Source: Bathynomus jamesi (Eukaryota > Arthropoda > Malacostraca > Isopoda > Cirolanidae). Taken from it: 64,000 bases of DNA. The notes beneath the pieces were generated by a model, which had not been told where the DNA came from, searched no databases, and saw nothing but the letters and a program-made list of their open reading frames with translations. This document shows positions 1 through 11,461 of the stretch, piece by piece. The stretch lies in contig JAJOZX010000923.1 in NCBI GenBank assembly GCA_023014485.1, forward strand, positions 791,501 to 855,500, in the 5' to 3' direction. Within the stretch, counting starts at the first letter, position 1, and every line of letters starts with the position of its first letter. Position numbers and translations under genes: made by a program.

Positions 1-1678
1 AATTCGGTGATAAAGATATAGCTAATACGTTAAACGAGTTCATCACAGTCTTCACGGAGGAAGACACAATAGAAGTGCTAAGTCCTCGGATTACATATGA
101 CGGTGACCATCCCGTAGATACCATAAGTTTTACGAGAAATGAGGTACAGCAATTAATTGATAAGATGAACAAATACAAATCACCTGGCCCCGACTTATTT
201 CTTCCAAGGGTATTAAAAGAGGTTAGCCACAATGTTGTTGACGACTTAGTAACCATATTCAAACAATCAATCGAGTTAGGGAAAGTTCCAATCGACTGGA
301 AGTTAGCAAATGTAACACCTATCTTTAAAAAGGGTGATAGGGAAAATCCTTGTAATTATCGCCCGATCAGTTTAACATCAGTTGTCGGCAAACTGTTGGA
401 ATCCATCATTACAAAACGTATTGTGTATCACCTTGAATCTAACAATCTAATTTTTTATTCTCAACATGGATTTAGGCGACATAGATCCTGTCTGACAAAC
501 CTGTTAGAGTTTTTCCATAATATGCATACACTGTACGATGCAAGTAGGGCAATAGATATAGTGTATCTCGACTTTCAAAAAGCCTTTGACAAAGTCCCTC
601 ACGCTAGATTGATAGCTAAAGTCAAAGGACTAGGAATCACCGGGCTCGTTTCCAACTGGATTGAGGATTGGTTAAAAGATAGAAAGCAGAGAGTGGTAAT
701 AAATGGAGTGGCTTCGGAGTGGGCGCCCGTCACCAGTGGTGTCCCACAGGGTTCCGTTCTGGGTCCTTTACTTTTTATCATCTATATTAACGATATAGAC
801 GTCGGGCTTGTAAGTGCAATCTCAAAATTTGCAGACGATACGAAATTAGGAAGTAGTGTAGGTACTGAGGAGGGCGTAAGAACGCTTCAGAATGATCTTG
901 ACAGGTTGGGCGAATGGTCTGCTACTTGGCAGATGCCATTCAACTTGGACAAATGTAAGGTAATGCACATAGGTTATAAAAACCCAAAGACCGATTACAC
1001 TCTCTTGGGAAGGACATAGGTTATAAAAACCCAAAGACCGATTACTCTCTTTTGGGAAGGAACTTGACTGAGACCGATCTAGAGAAAGACTTGGGAGTCT
1101 ATATCAGCAACGATCTGAAACCGTCGAAGCACTGTGCAGAAGTCGAAAAGAGGGCCTTAAAATTATTAGGTTATATTAAAAGACAGTTCCAGTTTCGGAA
1201 CAAGGAGACTGTAATGTCTCTTTATAATTCTCTAGTCAGACCTCAACTGGAATACTGTGCGTAGTTTTGGTCTCCATCCCTCAGGAAGGATATAGAAAGG
1301 TTAGAAAGAGTACAAGCAAGGGCTACAAAATTGATCCCTTCAATGAGAATGCAAAGCTACCAACGGAGATTGGAGCGCCTAAATCTGTTTACCTTAGAGA
1401 CGAGGAGGTTGCGGGGTCAGCTTATTCAAGTCTTCAAGATGCTCAAAGGAATAGACAGGGTAGATTACAGAAACTTATTCTCACTTAATGCCAATCCGAC
1501 AAGAAATAATGGGTTTAAACTGGAACTAAAGACATTTAGGACCTCTGTCTGCGGAAATTTCTTTTCCTATAAAATAGTTAATATCTGGAACCAACTTCCC
1601 TCAGAGGTTGTTTCCAGTCAAAGTGTAAATGTGTTTAAAAATAGGCTAGACAAAGTACTGAATACTCTCATAGTTTAA
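1..1678 (+). pseudogene. CR1-like LINE, reverse transcriptase half, broken
   Basis: Remnant of the second ORF of a CR1/Jockey-group LINE, entering from the left edge. RT blocks are visible in order: YKSPGPD (about nt 174), IFKKGD...NYRPISL (about 321), DFQKAFDKVPH (about 570), SGVPQGSVLGPLLF (about 735) and the catalytic FADD (828-839, F replacing the usual Y). The frame is broken near 1013 by a 47-bp tandem duplication. It resumes at 1052, meets TAG at 1262-1264, and continues through the post-RT domain (RRLRGQLIQVFKML style) in the frame ending at 1678. The family uses this enzyme for target-primed reverse transcription. The upstream endonuclease would lie outside the window. The copy is inactive as read. 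CR1 assignment rests on the post-RT sequence and the QGSVLGPLLF/FADD style. Confidence 0.9.
967..1060 (+). repeat. 47-bp tandem duplication inside the LINE
   Basis: Two adjacent copies beginning ACATAGGTTATAAAAACCC (967-1013 and 1014-1060) with a two-base length difference. The duplication shifts the RT reading frame and creates the stop at about 1019. Confidence 0.85.
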
Positions 1679-2012
1679 GATTAAAACATAACAAAACTCT
1701 GCAGGAGTTCGCTTGCACGGTGTCTCTGTGAGCAAGCTAAATATAGAGCTATTTATATATTCTCCACTTTCCTGTAAAATTTCCTTGGCTACTTTTCCAG
1801 GGTCAAAGTATTTTCTTCAACCTTTTCCCGTACCTGCCTCTGGCAGGGAGGGAGCGGAGGGTGGGGAGAGAGCCTTCTACTTTTCTATCCAGTTTTCTAC
1901 TACTGCTAGGATAGTTGAAAGAAAAATAAACTTTTAATAACAGGAACCTCCCAGAGTGGACCGAAAGGTCTTTGAGGCTTCCTCTTGTCCTTGTAACTCC
2001 TTGTCCTTGTAA

Positions 2013-2060
<48 letters not shown>

Positions 2061-2458
2061 GGCAATGTATCTGTATATCGTTAATAATAACCGAAACTCG
2101 AGAAAATATACTCTCTGCCTTCCGCTCAATCCCAAATCCTTTTCTCTTAGTAACCTCTTAATACAAACTAATCTATCATATTTTGCGACGTTTTAACTCT
2201 GGTAGGATTCAATTCCATTCCTATAGTGTAAGATACTTAAATTCATGTGCGTATTATGCCATATGATGTGCGTAATAAATAATCATTTTTAAATAGTTGG
2301 AGCGTTCAAGGTCATCTGTAATAATCTATAGACTACCCCTGAAACCCACTCTCAACACTTAGATTCCCCAAAGACACAGGCGTCTTCAAGTAACATGAAT
2401 GCGCAGAGATCTAAAGTGTTAGACTTCATATTATATAATTTATGTGCTAGGTTTAAGA
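1679..2458. other. LINE 3' flank, no gene seen
   Basis: Probably the LINE 3' untranslated region at first, then AT-rich sequence. A (CT)n microsatellite occupies about 2020-2056. Open frames here are short, low-complexity and unlike known proteins. Confidence 0.5.
2020..2056. repeat. (CT)n microsatellite
   Basis: Nearly pure CT dinucleotide run, interrupted once near its start. Confidence 0.95.
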
Positions 2459-2599
2459 ACGCTGGCATTGAAGGATGGAAGGAAGGGACAGTAAAAGCGA
2501 TAATAGGTTTAATGAAGGAAGTGGAATGAGGATGGAGGTAAGCGTTGCTATGTCGAAGGAAACGAGGTTGGGTGGGGAATTACGAAGGGAGGAGGAAAG

Positions 2600-2870
2600 G
2601 GAGCCAGAGATTATTAATCTAATTCTGCCACCACGTTCTCCTGATATGAATCCGATTGAAAACCTTTGGGCAATAATGATTAACGAATGGGAGCAATGCA
2701 ATGAAAGAACATCTGAAGCACTTTTAGCTCACACGAGGAATAGTTGGGAGAGCTTACGTCGAACACCAAACATTCCCTACAATCTGGCCTCTTCTATGCC
2801 GCAACGATTGCAAGAAATTATTGATGCCGGAGGAAGCTATACGAAATACTGATGTTAAAGCCATGACGTA
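2600..2870 (+). pseudogene. Tc1-like transposase, C-terminal fragment
   Basis: The frame reads LPPRSPDMNPIENLW (from about 2626), the last catalytic motif of Tc1-type DDE transposases with its third acidic residue (E of IENLW). It is followed by a short helical tail ending SYTKY and a stop at 2850-2852. The N-terminal DNA-binding region and the first two acidic residues are absent; the sequence upstream of about 2600 is low-complexity and unlike transposase. The tail resembles the minus-strand Tc1 copy at 48715-50065 (MPQRLQEIIDAGGSYTKY against IPHRLQDVIDNNGKWTKY), so they belong to related families. Fragment, not functional. Confidence 0.85.
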
Positions 2871-3880
2871 AATGTGTATCGAATATATATTTATGTTAAT
2901 ATAGAATTTTATTATATTTTTATGTTTGACATCTATAAAAGTATATATTGTGACCATGAAAGAACTTTACTTATCCTTAGTTAGAATCTTTTCTTGCAAT
3001 GTCTACGCTCGTGGAGATGATAATATATGCATTGTTGAAACAAACTATGAGAAGGTAATAGTTTCAGGAAAAAAATAAAAACTGGCAACATCGAGGCCAT
3101 CACATGTTTATGGGAATTGTCATATGATATGCTATCACTAAACTCTTATATACTACTACATACAGTATACTATATTACGTAATAATTACGATGAACAAAT
3201 CAAATGCAAATTTCTCTGATTCACGGCCCACCAGTCTTGCTTTAGACTAATGACTTTCATAAGATGGAATAGGTTACCACTTAAAACAATGGATAAACTA
3301 TCTACTGTATTAGTGAGACGACCGTGACTTCCTCGAAATGCGAGCGCGTGAGAGGTTCACTGAGAAATTTGGTCATTAGATTCTTCACGTAGGATATGTA
3401 TCACAAACAACAATATTGACAACAATTACTTAATATCAATCATTGCATTTGAGCAAATAATTTAGACCTGCGTCAAAATAACTTAGGTATCATGCCATGA
3501 TTTGGGATATTTGCTGAATTAGTCGTTCTCTATAGTCTACAGTATATATTGAGACGGTATAATGTAATACCCAGCTAATATTATGATGACTAGGATTGCT
3601 CCATAACTATCCCAACATCCCGAAACTTGGTCATTCAGCTTCTTAATCATTTGTATTTTAAACACTAAAATGTAGCAGAAGTGACGTAATAATGGACGTC
3701 ATTGATGGGGTTAGAGCAATTGTGTGCACCAATCCGAACACACCTCCGCTGCCATAAGAACCGCCCATTTTATACCTAACAGACTAGCTTGGGACGAGAC
3801 AGAGGCGCGAGACTTATTGTAAGCACTGTACATATTAAATTTACTGAAATTCTGTTATTCCCACCAATCTTTTACTGTTA
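2871..3880. other. No recognisable feature
   Basis: About 1 kb of AT-rich sequence. No coding frame, RNA gene or clear repeat was recognised. Confidence 0.4.
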
Positions 3881-3884
3881 GGTG

Positions 3885-4720
3885 GGGTAATGTACTATGC
3901 GAATGCTTTGGTTCCTCTTGTGGGGTGAGGCAAGGCTCCCTGCCCTCTCCTCTGCTGTTTAATTTATCATATATATTGAAGGATTAATTGTTTCACTTAA
4001 TGAGGCAACAGTTGGATGTTGTACAGATAACACAAGGGTAAATAACTTAGTCTACGCCGATGATATGGTGTTAATGAGTCCTTCTGTTAAAGGTCTGGAT
4101 CAGCTGCTAAAAGTCTGCGAATTATATTCGCAGAAACATAATATTCTTTTTAATGTCACAAAAAACTAAGGTTATGCAATTCCATCCTAAAAATTCTAAT
4201 CAGCCAACTGATATTACCTTCAAAATGAGAGGTGAAGCAATAGAAGAAGTACAAGAATTTAAATATTTGGGTCAAATTATATTTATCACCAGCTCCTTGA
4301 GCGATGACTCAGATATAAGAAAACAATATCGAAGCCTCTGTGCTAAAGCGAATATGACTATGAGGAACGTCCGGTTCTGTACAAGTGAAGCTAAAGTCAG
4401 TCTTTCGTATTTTCTGCAGTAATACATACGGACAGCAACTCTGGGTGAATTATTAAAAAGGTTCTGGCAGAATCCTAAATTTGCTATACAGCAGATCTTT
4501 TAGACTCCTACATAAATTACCTCCCAGATGCTCAGCTTCGCAAATGTTTGCTACCCACAATGTCCCCATCTTCCCGGAGGTAACAAGACGTGCTCAATAC
4601 AGTCTAATGCAAAGAATTAAAAAATCAACCAACCCAATTATCCAACCTGTTCATCAGTCCTGCCGTATGTCTTCTAAGCCATGGAACTCATGGTATAGAA
4701 ACGTCTTTCTGTAACTCCAC
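3885..4720 (+). pseudogene. LINE reverse transcriptase fragment, second clade
   Basis: A decayed RT without the start of the protein. Visible pieces are a VRQGSLPSPLLFNL-like block (about 3925-3965), the catalytic VYADDMVL (about 4050-4075), NVTKTKVMQF (about 4150) and EFKYLGQIIF (about 4255), then a post-RT tail to about 4712. Stops and frame changes occur near 3970, 4150, 4420 and 4480. YADD and the FKYLG block differ from the FADD type at 1-1678, so this is another LINE lineage, clade not assigned. Inactive. Confidence 0.8.
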
Positions 4721-5103
4721 TTAACTTCGACATTATTGTACTATTTCTTATTAATTGTATTTCTATCCTTAGTAGTTGAATTGTGATTGTATCCTATTGT
4801 CAGTTCGTATTATTACTATTTGTCATATGGACCATGGTCTGCCAATAAACTCTTTCATTTTCATTTAACCTTTGCAATACCAGCGAGACTGTAATGTCCC
4901 GCAGGGAACAAAAATATAAATCGTAGTAAATTGTCACTTTTCTGCAAATGTTTCTACAGGGTGGCCCATAAGTCCCAATCGGTTATAATTAAAACGAAAA
5001 TACAAAAAAAAAAAAATCAAACTAAAAAGTTTAAAAATAATTATTGATTATTCAAAGTGAAAAATATAACCATCTCGACAAATATTATTTCAGCAAAAGT
5101 TTC

Positions 5104-5106
<3 letters not shown>

Positions 5107-5166
<60 letters not shown>
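5107..5166. repeat. (CA)n then (TA)n microsatellite
   Basis: CA dinucleotides run into TA dinucleotides directly against the mariner end at 5168. Confidence 0.95.
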
Positions 5167-5167
<1 letters not shown>

Positions 5168-5233
5168 CAGGGTGTCCCATAAGTCCGGCATCATAGGAAA
5201 AAAAATGAAAAAAGGCAAAACAAAAGCTTTTAT

Positions 5234-5833
5234 TTACAGAACGTGCTCAATATGTCCACCATTGTTTTCAATACACAAATTCAGACGTGATACCCAGTTA
5301 GCAAGCACACGGTGAATGATGTCAGGAGTAATGGTGTTACATGCCCCAATAATGCGCTGCCGCAAATGTTCAACACTCCTAATTTTCTCTGCGTATACCA
5401 GCGCTTTCAAGTGGCCCCAGAGATAAAAATCTAGTGGCGTGAGATCCGGGCTTCTAGCTGGCCATTCCACAGGCCCTCGACGTCCTATCCAATGACCAGG
5501 GAATTGTTGGTACAGGTATTCCCTTACTTGGGTGCTGTAATGTGCAGGAGCGCCGTCTTGCTGGAACCATGTTGGGAAATTTCCTTCTTCGTTCAAGACA
5601 CTGGGAAATGCTTCTTCCTTGAGCATACGTAGGTAGGTGCCTCCAGTGACATGTTCATCGAAAAAGAGGGGGCCTATGATGCGATCCTTTCAAATGCCAC
5701 ACCATACCATCACCCGAGATGCACCTTGTTTCTTTGAAGAGGTATACCAGTGAGGGTTGTTTTGAGACCAGTAGTGGGTGTTCTGTCGATTTACCTCACC
5801 ATTTCCATAAAAAACAGCCTCGTCACTGAACAC
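5234..5833 (-). pseudogene. mariner-like transposase, catalytic domain remnant
   Basis: Minus-strand DDE domain in the family of arthropod mariner-like transposases with DUF4817-type N-termini. All three acidic motifs are present: FSDEAVF (near 5820), QQDGAPAHY (near 5560) and SPDLTPLDFYLWGHL (near 5450). An in-frame TGA lies near 5690 after VWCGI. The C-terminus is intact (NNGGHIEHVL, stop at 5234). The helix-turn-helix N-terminus is missing through an internal deletion and the nested insertion, so the protein is dead. Confidence 0.88.
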
Positions 5834-6180
5834 TCAGGTAGGGTGGAGCGAAAAATACTTTTTTTCTAGTATGAAGTTCTAATAGTGATTAGAAGTTGCA
5901 TTTAGTGGACGAAATATGCCTGCCAAAATATGAGTTCATTTGTTTAAAATTTGCAGCTGCCACCAGGGGGCTAAAGTTAACACAATTTTGTGTAAAAAGG
6001 AAAAAAATGCTTCTATTTTAGGTTTGTCAAACTATTATAAAATTTTATCTTAGAATCATCTAATAGTTTGATTAAGATTCTTACATGATAGGAATTCGTT
6101 TTATAAAAATGCCTTTTCATATGCTTAATATCTTCAGCTGCCACAAGAGAGCTGAAGTTAACACAATTTAGAGTAACTGA
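5833..6180. repeat. Left long terminal inverted repeat
   Basis: Pairs with about 8995-9337. It holds two related 36-bp motifs beginning CAGCTGCCAC (5954 and 6135), each running into a (C/T)AAAGTTAACACAATTT-like or GAAGTTAACACAATTT-like tail. The right TIR has both in inverted orientation. Confidence 0.85.
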
Positions 6181-6582
6181 GTCATGTTGAGACTACACTG
6201 AATGTTGTGGGTGATGGTTTGGGGATGGTTGTGGGGGAGGGTTTTGGTGTGAAGGAATTTCTTTCTGTGAGTCATTAGAACAGTGTGTTAACACTTGTCT
6301 TCTTAGGTAGTAGGCCTAGTCGCTCAGTTGATCGGAGAGTTTTTTAATATGATCGGAATATTATAAAACTTTATTTTAAAGTGATTTATATAGAGATAAT
6401 ATGATTTTATTATAAAATGCTTGTTATAATGTATTATATAATTTTAGTTTATTTATATAATATTATATATTTATATAATATATTATATATACTGTACTTA
6501 TAAAATATATTATATATATTAATTATATAATGTTTTGATGTTACAGGATATTTTGTGATTGTGAATTTTTCTTAAAAATATT

Positions 6583-8828
6583 ATGGCATCAAATACTAAA
6601 TATAAACATTTCACTAGAGAACATATGAAGTGTGCCATATTTGAAGTACCTTGTGAGATGATGATATGCAACTACCAACTTATAACTGCATTATGAAAGA
6701 TTACCTGTTCACAAAACATTTAGTGAAGGAGCAGATGAATAACAAGGAGCCTTCATTTTCTGAAATAGCAGAGGCAGTTTCCAAAAAGGTAGAAAATATT
6801 TGGAAGAAGGCCTCTTTGCCAATAGTTTCACATACACGCGTTTTACAGATGATGCGAGTGTGCCATGATAAATACAGGTCCTTATTAAAGCCATACAAGT
6901 CACGCAAGGATCAGCCTAAGTACAAAAATCAGCTTGAAGAATTTGAAAACTCTTCAAAATGCACTTTTTGACATCTGCACCTGCAAATGTAAGGAGTTTA
7001 GGAGATGCTCATGTGAAAAGAGTAAGAAAGTCCCTCCAAAAGAGCAGGGTTTTTTAAATGACCAACGAACACGCAAAATAATGGTGATAGGAAGCATTGA
7101 CATAGCACACACAAGACGATTACAAGCAAGAGAACATCGAAAGGAAATGGAAAAAGCACGTCTGGAATCCTCACAAACAACTAGTGCTGCTATAACCAAT
7201 ACGTCTAACTTACAAATCGAAACAGAGACAAGTGAACTTCAACAACTAGAAGAGATATCTGAATATAATGAGGAAGATACAACCTCGACTCAATATGTAA
7301 TATCAGAACAACAGATGCGTGAGCCACTGCCTTCATTAGCAATTACTTGTGATAGATTTAAAATGTCGGACAGAGCTGGGGCTGCTATTGCTTCTGCAGT
7401 ATTGGCAGATCTTAAAATTGTTACTCCCGAAGACAAAGGGAATATTATAGAGAGAAGTAAGCTAAGACGTGAAAGACAAAAACAGAGAAAGGAACTACAA
7501 CAGATAGGAGAGCCAAAAACCATGCGGGGATTATACTTTGATGGCAGAAAGGATAAAACAATGATTCAAGTCCAGGAGAGTGATGGCTCTAACCACCAAA
7601 GAACCAAACGCGAAGAGCATATCAGCATAATATCTGAACCACACTCTCTGTACTTTGCACATGTGACACCTTCCAGTGGCAAAGCTAAATACATTTGCAC
7701 AGCGCTAGTGAATTGCTTGAAAGAAAGGAATGTTGATATAGGGAACATCGTTGCAGTTGGCTGTGATTCGACAGTGGTTAACACTGGTAGTATTGGAGGC
7801 ACAATACGATTACTGGAAGAAGCCTTTAATAAGCCACTGCAGTGGCTGATATGCCTTTTACACCTTAATGAACTTCCATTGCGCCATCTGTTTCATCACT
7901 TGGATGGTACCACTACTGGACCAAGAGCATTTTCAGGAGAAATTGGCCGAGCACTTTCAGACTGTGAAAAGCTTCCCATAGTTAACTTCAAACCCATTGA
8001 AATTCAAGAGGACATGTGTGAAGTTGATGTAGATGACATAAGTACTGACCAGAAATACCTTCTTGAAATTCACAAGGCTATATCAAGTGGAACATTCTCA
8101 AAGAGTCTTAGTCATAAGAGTCCAGGCAATATATCACATTCAAGGTGACTCACCACAGCAAACAAGATCTGCGGTTATATGCAAACACAGAGAATCCTTC
8201 AGGCAATTTACAAGAATTAGCTACTTTCATTGTTAGGGTATACGCACCAATGTGGTTTCAGATAAAGCGTAAACCATTATGCCAATATGGTGCTAAACAT
8301 ATGTGGCATATGATTGCAAGAAGCCGGTATCTCCGTGAAGAGCTTAGGAGAGTACATGACTCAGTCATTCAGCGAAATGCATATTACGCAAATCAAGAAA
8401 ACATTCTCATTGCAATGATAGCTGATGAAAGGGAGCATGTGCGTCAGTTGGGATTTAGGCGTATCATAAAAGCAAGGGCATGCATTCAAGAAACAGATGT
8501 TATCAGGTATTTTAAGGTGCCAGAAATAAATTTTTATGCCAAAGACTATACAGATCTCATTATGTGGCAAGATTTTCAGATAGCAGAACCACCGATAACC
8601 AAAGGAGTTTCTCTTGATGATATTGAATCATGCATCAAACATGGTACTACTCTTCATTCAGAATTATTTCAGTTTCCATGTCATACACAAGCCGTAGAGA
8701 GATGCGTCAAGCTCGTTACAGACGCTGCTGGATCAGTCTGCGGACCTACAAACAGAGACGGTTGGATTCGTGCTACATTAGAATCAAGGAAAAAACAGCC
8801 AAAATTTGACACAAAAGCAAATTACTAA
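6583..8828 (+). pseudogene. Transposase-like protein of the long-TIR element, frameshifted
   Basis: Resembles a family of uncharacterised arthropod proteins I recognise only by pattern. In order: a basic N-terminal region (6666-6960), a Cys cluster CTCKCKEFRRCSCEK (about 6975-7020), then EQGFLNDQRTRK. Further on come SDRAGAAIASAVLADL (about 7365), GLYFDGRKDKT (about 7530) and GCDSTVVNTGSIGG (about 7760). The last blocks are LQWLICLLHLNELPLRHLF (about 7840) and a C-terminal HTQAVERCVKLVTDA (about 8685). The acidic CDS and the C..H block look like an RNase H-fold transposase core, which is inference. Breaks: frame changes near 6665 and 6955, TGA where the frame expects a residue at about 8146, and a further shift near 8165. 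The protein is not functional. Confidence 0.75.
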
Positions 8829-9336
8829 ATAGTCTTCAGCAAGAACCCTTTCTAGAGGGAGGTTGGTTGGGGAAAGGGTGATAACTCCGCTAAGGCACGA
8901 AATAACGTTTCTTAACTGTCTCAAGCCAGTATAAAGGAGGAGAGACATCCTAATTTATTACTGTTCCCTTTTTCAAGTAAATACAGAATCATACTTAATT
9001 GTCATTTTTAAGTTAACTTCAGCCCTCTTGTGGCAGCTGAAGATATTAAGCATATGAAAAGGCATTTTTACAAAACGAATTCTTATCATTTAAGAATCTT
9101 AATCAAACTATTAGATAATTCTAAGATAAACTTTTATAATAGTTTGATAAACCTAAAATAGAAGCATTTTTTTCCTTTTTACCCAAAATTGTGTTAAATT
9201 TAGCCCCCTGGTGGCAGCTGAAAATATTAAATAAATGAACACATATTTTGACAGGTATATATCGTCCACTAAATGCAACTTTTAATCACTATTAGAACTT
9301 CATACTAGAAAAAAGGTATTTTTCGCTCCACCCTAC

Positions 9337-9469
9337 GTGAACAGAATGGTGGACGGGAAATTGGCATCCCGAGCATAAATTATGGTTTGTAGAAATAGAA
9401 AAATAATAATTTCCCGTATGATGCCGGCCTTATGGGACACCCTGTGTGTATATATACATAAATATATAT
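9337..9469. other. Remaining 5' end of the interrupted mariner and AT tract
   Basis: Holds the mariner right TIR (to 9444) and a short (TA)n stretch. The minus strand encodes the few residues immediately before FSDEA. Confidence 0.7.
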
Positions 9470-9609
9470 ATGATGAATAAAACCACGAAGGAAAGGAAAC
9501 ACAGAATGGTGCTCAAGCGCTTTCGTCTAATGACATCCTCAGGATGTCATTAGACGAAAGCGCCTGAGCACCATTCTGTTTCTTTTCCTTCGTGGTTTTA
9601 TTCATCATA
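9470..9609. repeat. 140-bp near-perfect hairpin
   Basis: Left arm begins ATGATGAATAAAACCACGAA and the right arm is its complement, meeting at ATCCTCAGGAT near 9541. The following 9610-9650 contains CACGTG with a short second hairpin (TTCACG/TCGTGAA). Similar architecture recurs at 56139-56310. Confidence 0.92.
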
Positions 9610-9676
9610 AATATTATTCACGTGTTACTTTCGTGAAATAATTTTCATATATACACATATATATACACAGTATGTA

Positions 9677-10581
9677 CAGGGCGTCCCAAAAAAATGTATA
9701 CACACTTTAAATAATTATAAAGGCAGTGTTTATTAAAATACATTTCATTTTCAAAATGTAATAGAATCTACAGACATTATTTAATTGTTTTGTCAACGCC
9801 TGTTTTCAAACTGACGTCCGTTCTGGTCCAGGCACTGCTGATAACGCGAAGCAATGGAATCGCAAACATCACGAAACATTTCGTTTGGTATTTGTGTGCA
9901 TTCTCGTTCAATGGCTGCTCTCAATTCAGCGACTGTTGCAGGTTTTATAGCGTAGACTTTGTCTTTTAAGTATCCCCATAAAAAAAGTCTAGTGGTGTGA
10001 GGTCTGGTGAACGCGGAGGGTATTCTACGAAACCCCTTCGTCCAGTCCACATCCACATCGTGCCAAGTACCACTCGCAATACTCCACTCTTCGGTCCGGA
10101 TCATCTTCATTAATAGCATGGACTAATCTTGGAATGTAACTTTTCCATTGACAGCGCTTCAAAATGCGTTGGACAGACGATTCTGAAATTCCTACCTCAC
10201 GACTCGCTTGCCGCACAGATTTTCTTGGACTTTGGTGATACGTTTCCAGTACTCTTTCTTGCTTTGTGGGGCTTGTCGATGTCCGTGGTCTTCCGGAACG
10301 CTTCTTGTGGACATTCTGAACAGTTCCATCGGCTTCAAACTTATCTCTAATTCGAGTGATGGTAAGTCGCGTTGGTGGATCTGTTTGAAACTCCCTCCTA
10401 AACTGTCTTTGCACTTCAACTGCGTTTTCACACTTCCAGTAGCATTTTAGAATGAATTTCCTTTGTTCAAAGCTTAGTCTGACTGCCATTATTAATTCTA
10501 ATGGGTTTAACTTGGAAAGAAAGAAACATCAATTGAGCTATCAGCTGTTAAAGTGTGTATACATTTTTTTGGGACGCCATG
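9677..10581 (-). mobile_element. Internally deleted mariner, copy 1
   Basis: About 905 bp, TA on both sides (9675-9676, 10582-10583). TIRs begin CAGGGCGTCCCAAAAAAATG. Almost identical to the plus-strand copy at 18979-19884, with the same internal deletion. Confidence 0.93.
9793..10489 (-). pseudogene. mariner transposase, DUF4817-type, catalytic core deleted
   Basis: Starts at 10489 with [18 protein letters not shown]. The N-terminal helix-turn-helix region covers about 150 residues: [17 protein letters not shown], then a GRPRT hinge, then a second HTH with [15 protein letters not shown]. After [10 protein letters not shown] the frame changes and the protein jumps to the end of the catalytic domain (PRSPDLTPLDF-type block, then LWGYLKDKVYAIKPATV) and finishes CLDQNGRQFENRR at 9793. 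The segments with the first two catalytic acids are missing, so it cannot catalyse transposition, but the DNA-binding part could still bind the TIRs. The deletion is shared with the copy at 19071-19768. Confidence 0.9.
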
Positions 10582-10588
10582 TATATAT

Positions 10589-10875
10589 GCGCCTCGGTGG
10601 TGTAGTGGTTAGCGTCGCTGACTACGAATCCATCGGCCCCGGCTTCGAGACTCAGTGACGGCAGCCGGCGCGCAGCAAAACCCAACTGTTCATCCTTCCA
10701 CACAATAAAGAAAGTGGTTGGTAGATAAATGGGTACCCTGGGTGGCCTAGTGGTTAAGACGCTGGGCTGCTGGTGGGGCGTGGTTCGGATTCCACGTTAA
10801 ACTGTAGGTCTAAGGTGAAGTGAAAAGCTTGACCTTCGTCAGAATGAACAATTCGGGCGGAAACTAACCAAAGTG
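10589..10875 (+). mobile_element. Dimeric tRNA-derived SINE, copy 1
   Basis: Two tRNA-like heads in tandem. The first has a box A-like GGTGTAGTGGTTAGCG and a damaged box B (GGCTTCGAGACTC). The second, about 150 bp on, has GGCCTAGTGGTTAAGACGC and GTGGTTCGGATTCCAC. The tail is a conserved body ending CGGGCGG then AACCAAAG. Two other copies (11462-11748 and 20599-20904, both minus) define the unit. Confidence 0.9.
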
Positions 10876-10879
10876 TGTG

Positions 10880-10924
<45 letters not shown>
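10876..10924. repeat. (TG)/(TA)n microsatellite
   Basis: Dinucleotide run at the 3' end of the SINE. Confidence 0.95.
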
Positions 10925-10927
<3 letters not shown>

Positions 10928-11461
10928 AAGAATTAAAAAGTACAAATCTTTCTTGGATTGAAAATTTGAAAATGGTTTCGAAATACAGTTCAACGAGGGT
11001 TCCTCCTCCCCCATCACGGTGGGGGAGGAGGAAAGGTTTTACCATTTTTCAGATTTCCCTCGGTCGCCGCTCGCATGAGTTTCGCTCAAAATTTATTTTT
11101 CAATATTTTTGATGTTTCTCAGTAATTTATGCAAAAATAAATGAGCAAAAATATGGACGCAGAATCATTAGGCAGAATAAAATTGGATTTCTTCCGGGGA
11201 TACTTTAGCTGTTAATAATAAGACAGTCGTAACTGATGTGAAGAGGACCCCAAGGGAAGGAGACTATAAGCAGGAGATCGGGTGAAAGCTAGGTCGTACG
11301 TTCGGTTCAAATACGGTATAAAGAAATCCGTGTTACAGTTCAACATTTGAGCAGCCGAACATTTTTAGAACAATCAACTGCAAAACGTGAACAGTAGTTT
11401 TGACGCAAAATAATTTTAAATGTTTTTTAAAGTTTTATACAGTTTACTTTCTCCCCATATA
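10925..11461. other. No gene seen; one G/C-rich hairpin
   Basis: AT-rich sequence with a single short hairpin at about 11001-11035 (CCTCCTCCCCC, loop, TGGGGGAGGAGG). No coding sequence recognised. Confidence 0.45.

Larger units (their letters stand above)
5833..9337 (+). mobile_element. Long-TIR DNA transposon with 6-bp target duplication, superfamily uncertain
   Basis: A 3.5-kb element inserted in the mariner. Inverted ends contain TAGGGTGGAGCGAAAAATAC and extend about 350 bp (left 5833-6180, right about 8995-9337). TGAACA flanks both sides (5827-5832 and 9338-9343). Removing the element plus one TGAACA restores the mariner frame (ILFSDEA), which independently supports the boundaries. It carries one broken protein (6583-8828). 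TAGGG ends plus a 6-bp duplication recall what I remember of the IS3EU superfamily, but I could not verify that. Confidence 0.8.
5168..9444 (-). mobile_element. mariner-type element, interrupted by a larger transposon
   Basis: Terminal inverted repeats CAGGGTGTCCCATAAG at 5168 and its complement ending at 9444 bracket the structure, each next to TA-rich or TG/TA sequence as expected for a TA-targeting element. Transposase remnants read on the minus strand from 5833 to 5234. A 3,505-bp transposon (5833-9337) sits inside. Between it and the right TIR only about 100 bp remain, so the N-terminal part of the transposase was also lost. Without the insertion the mariner is about 0.77 kb. Confidence 0.85.

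Noticed and set aside
4955..5000. Separate mariner end (CAGGGTGGCCCATAAGTCCC)
   Set aside because: Resembles a mariner terminus but no partner end was found nearby, so it is not listed as an element.
10129..10450. Open frames on the plus strand over the mariner
   Set aside because: Shadows of the minus-strand transposase; the same mirror frames appear over the twin copy.
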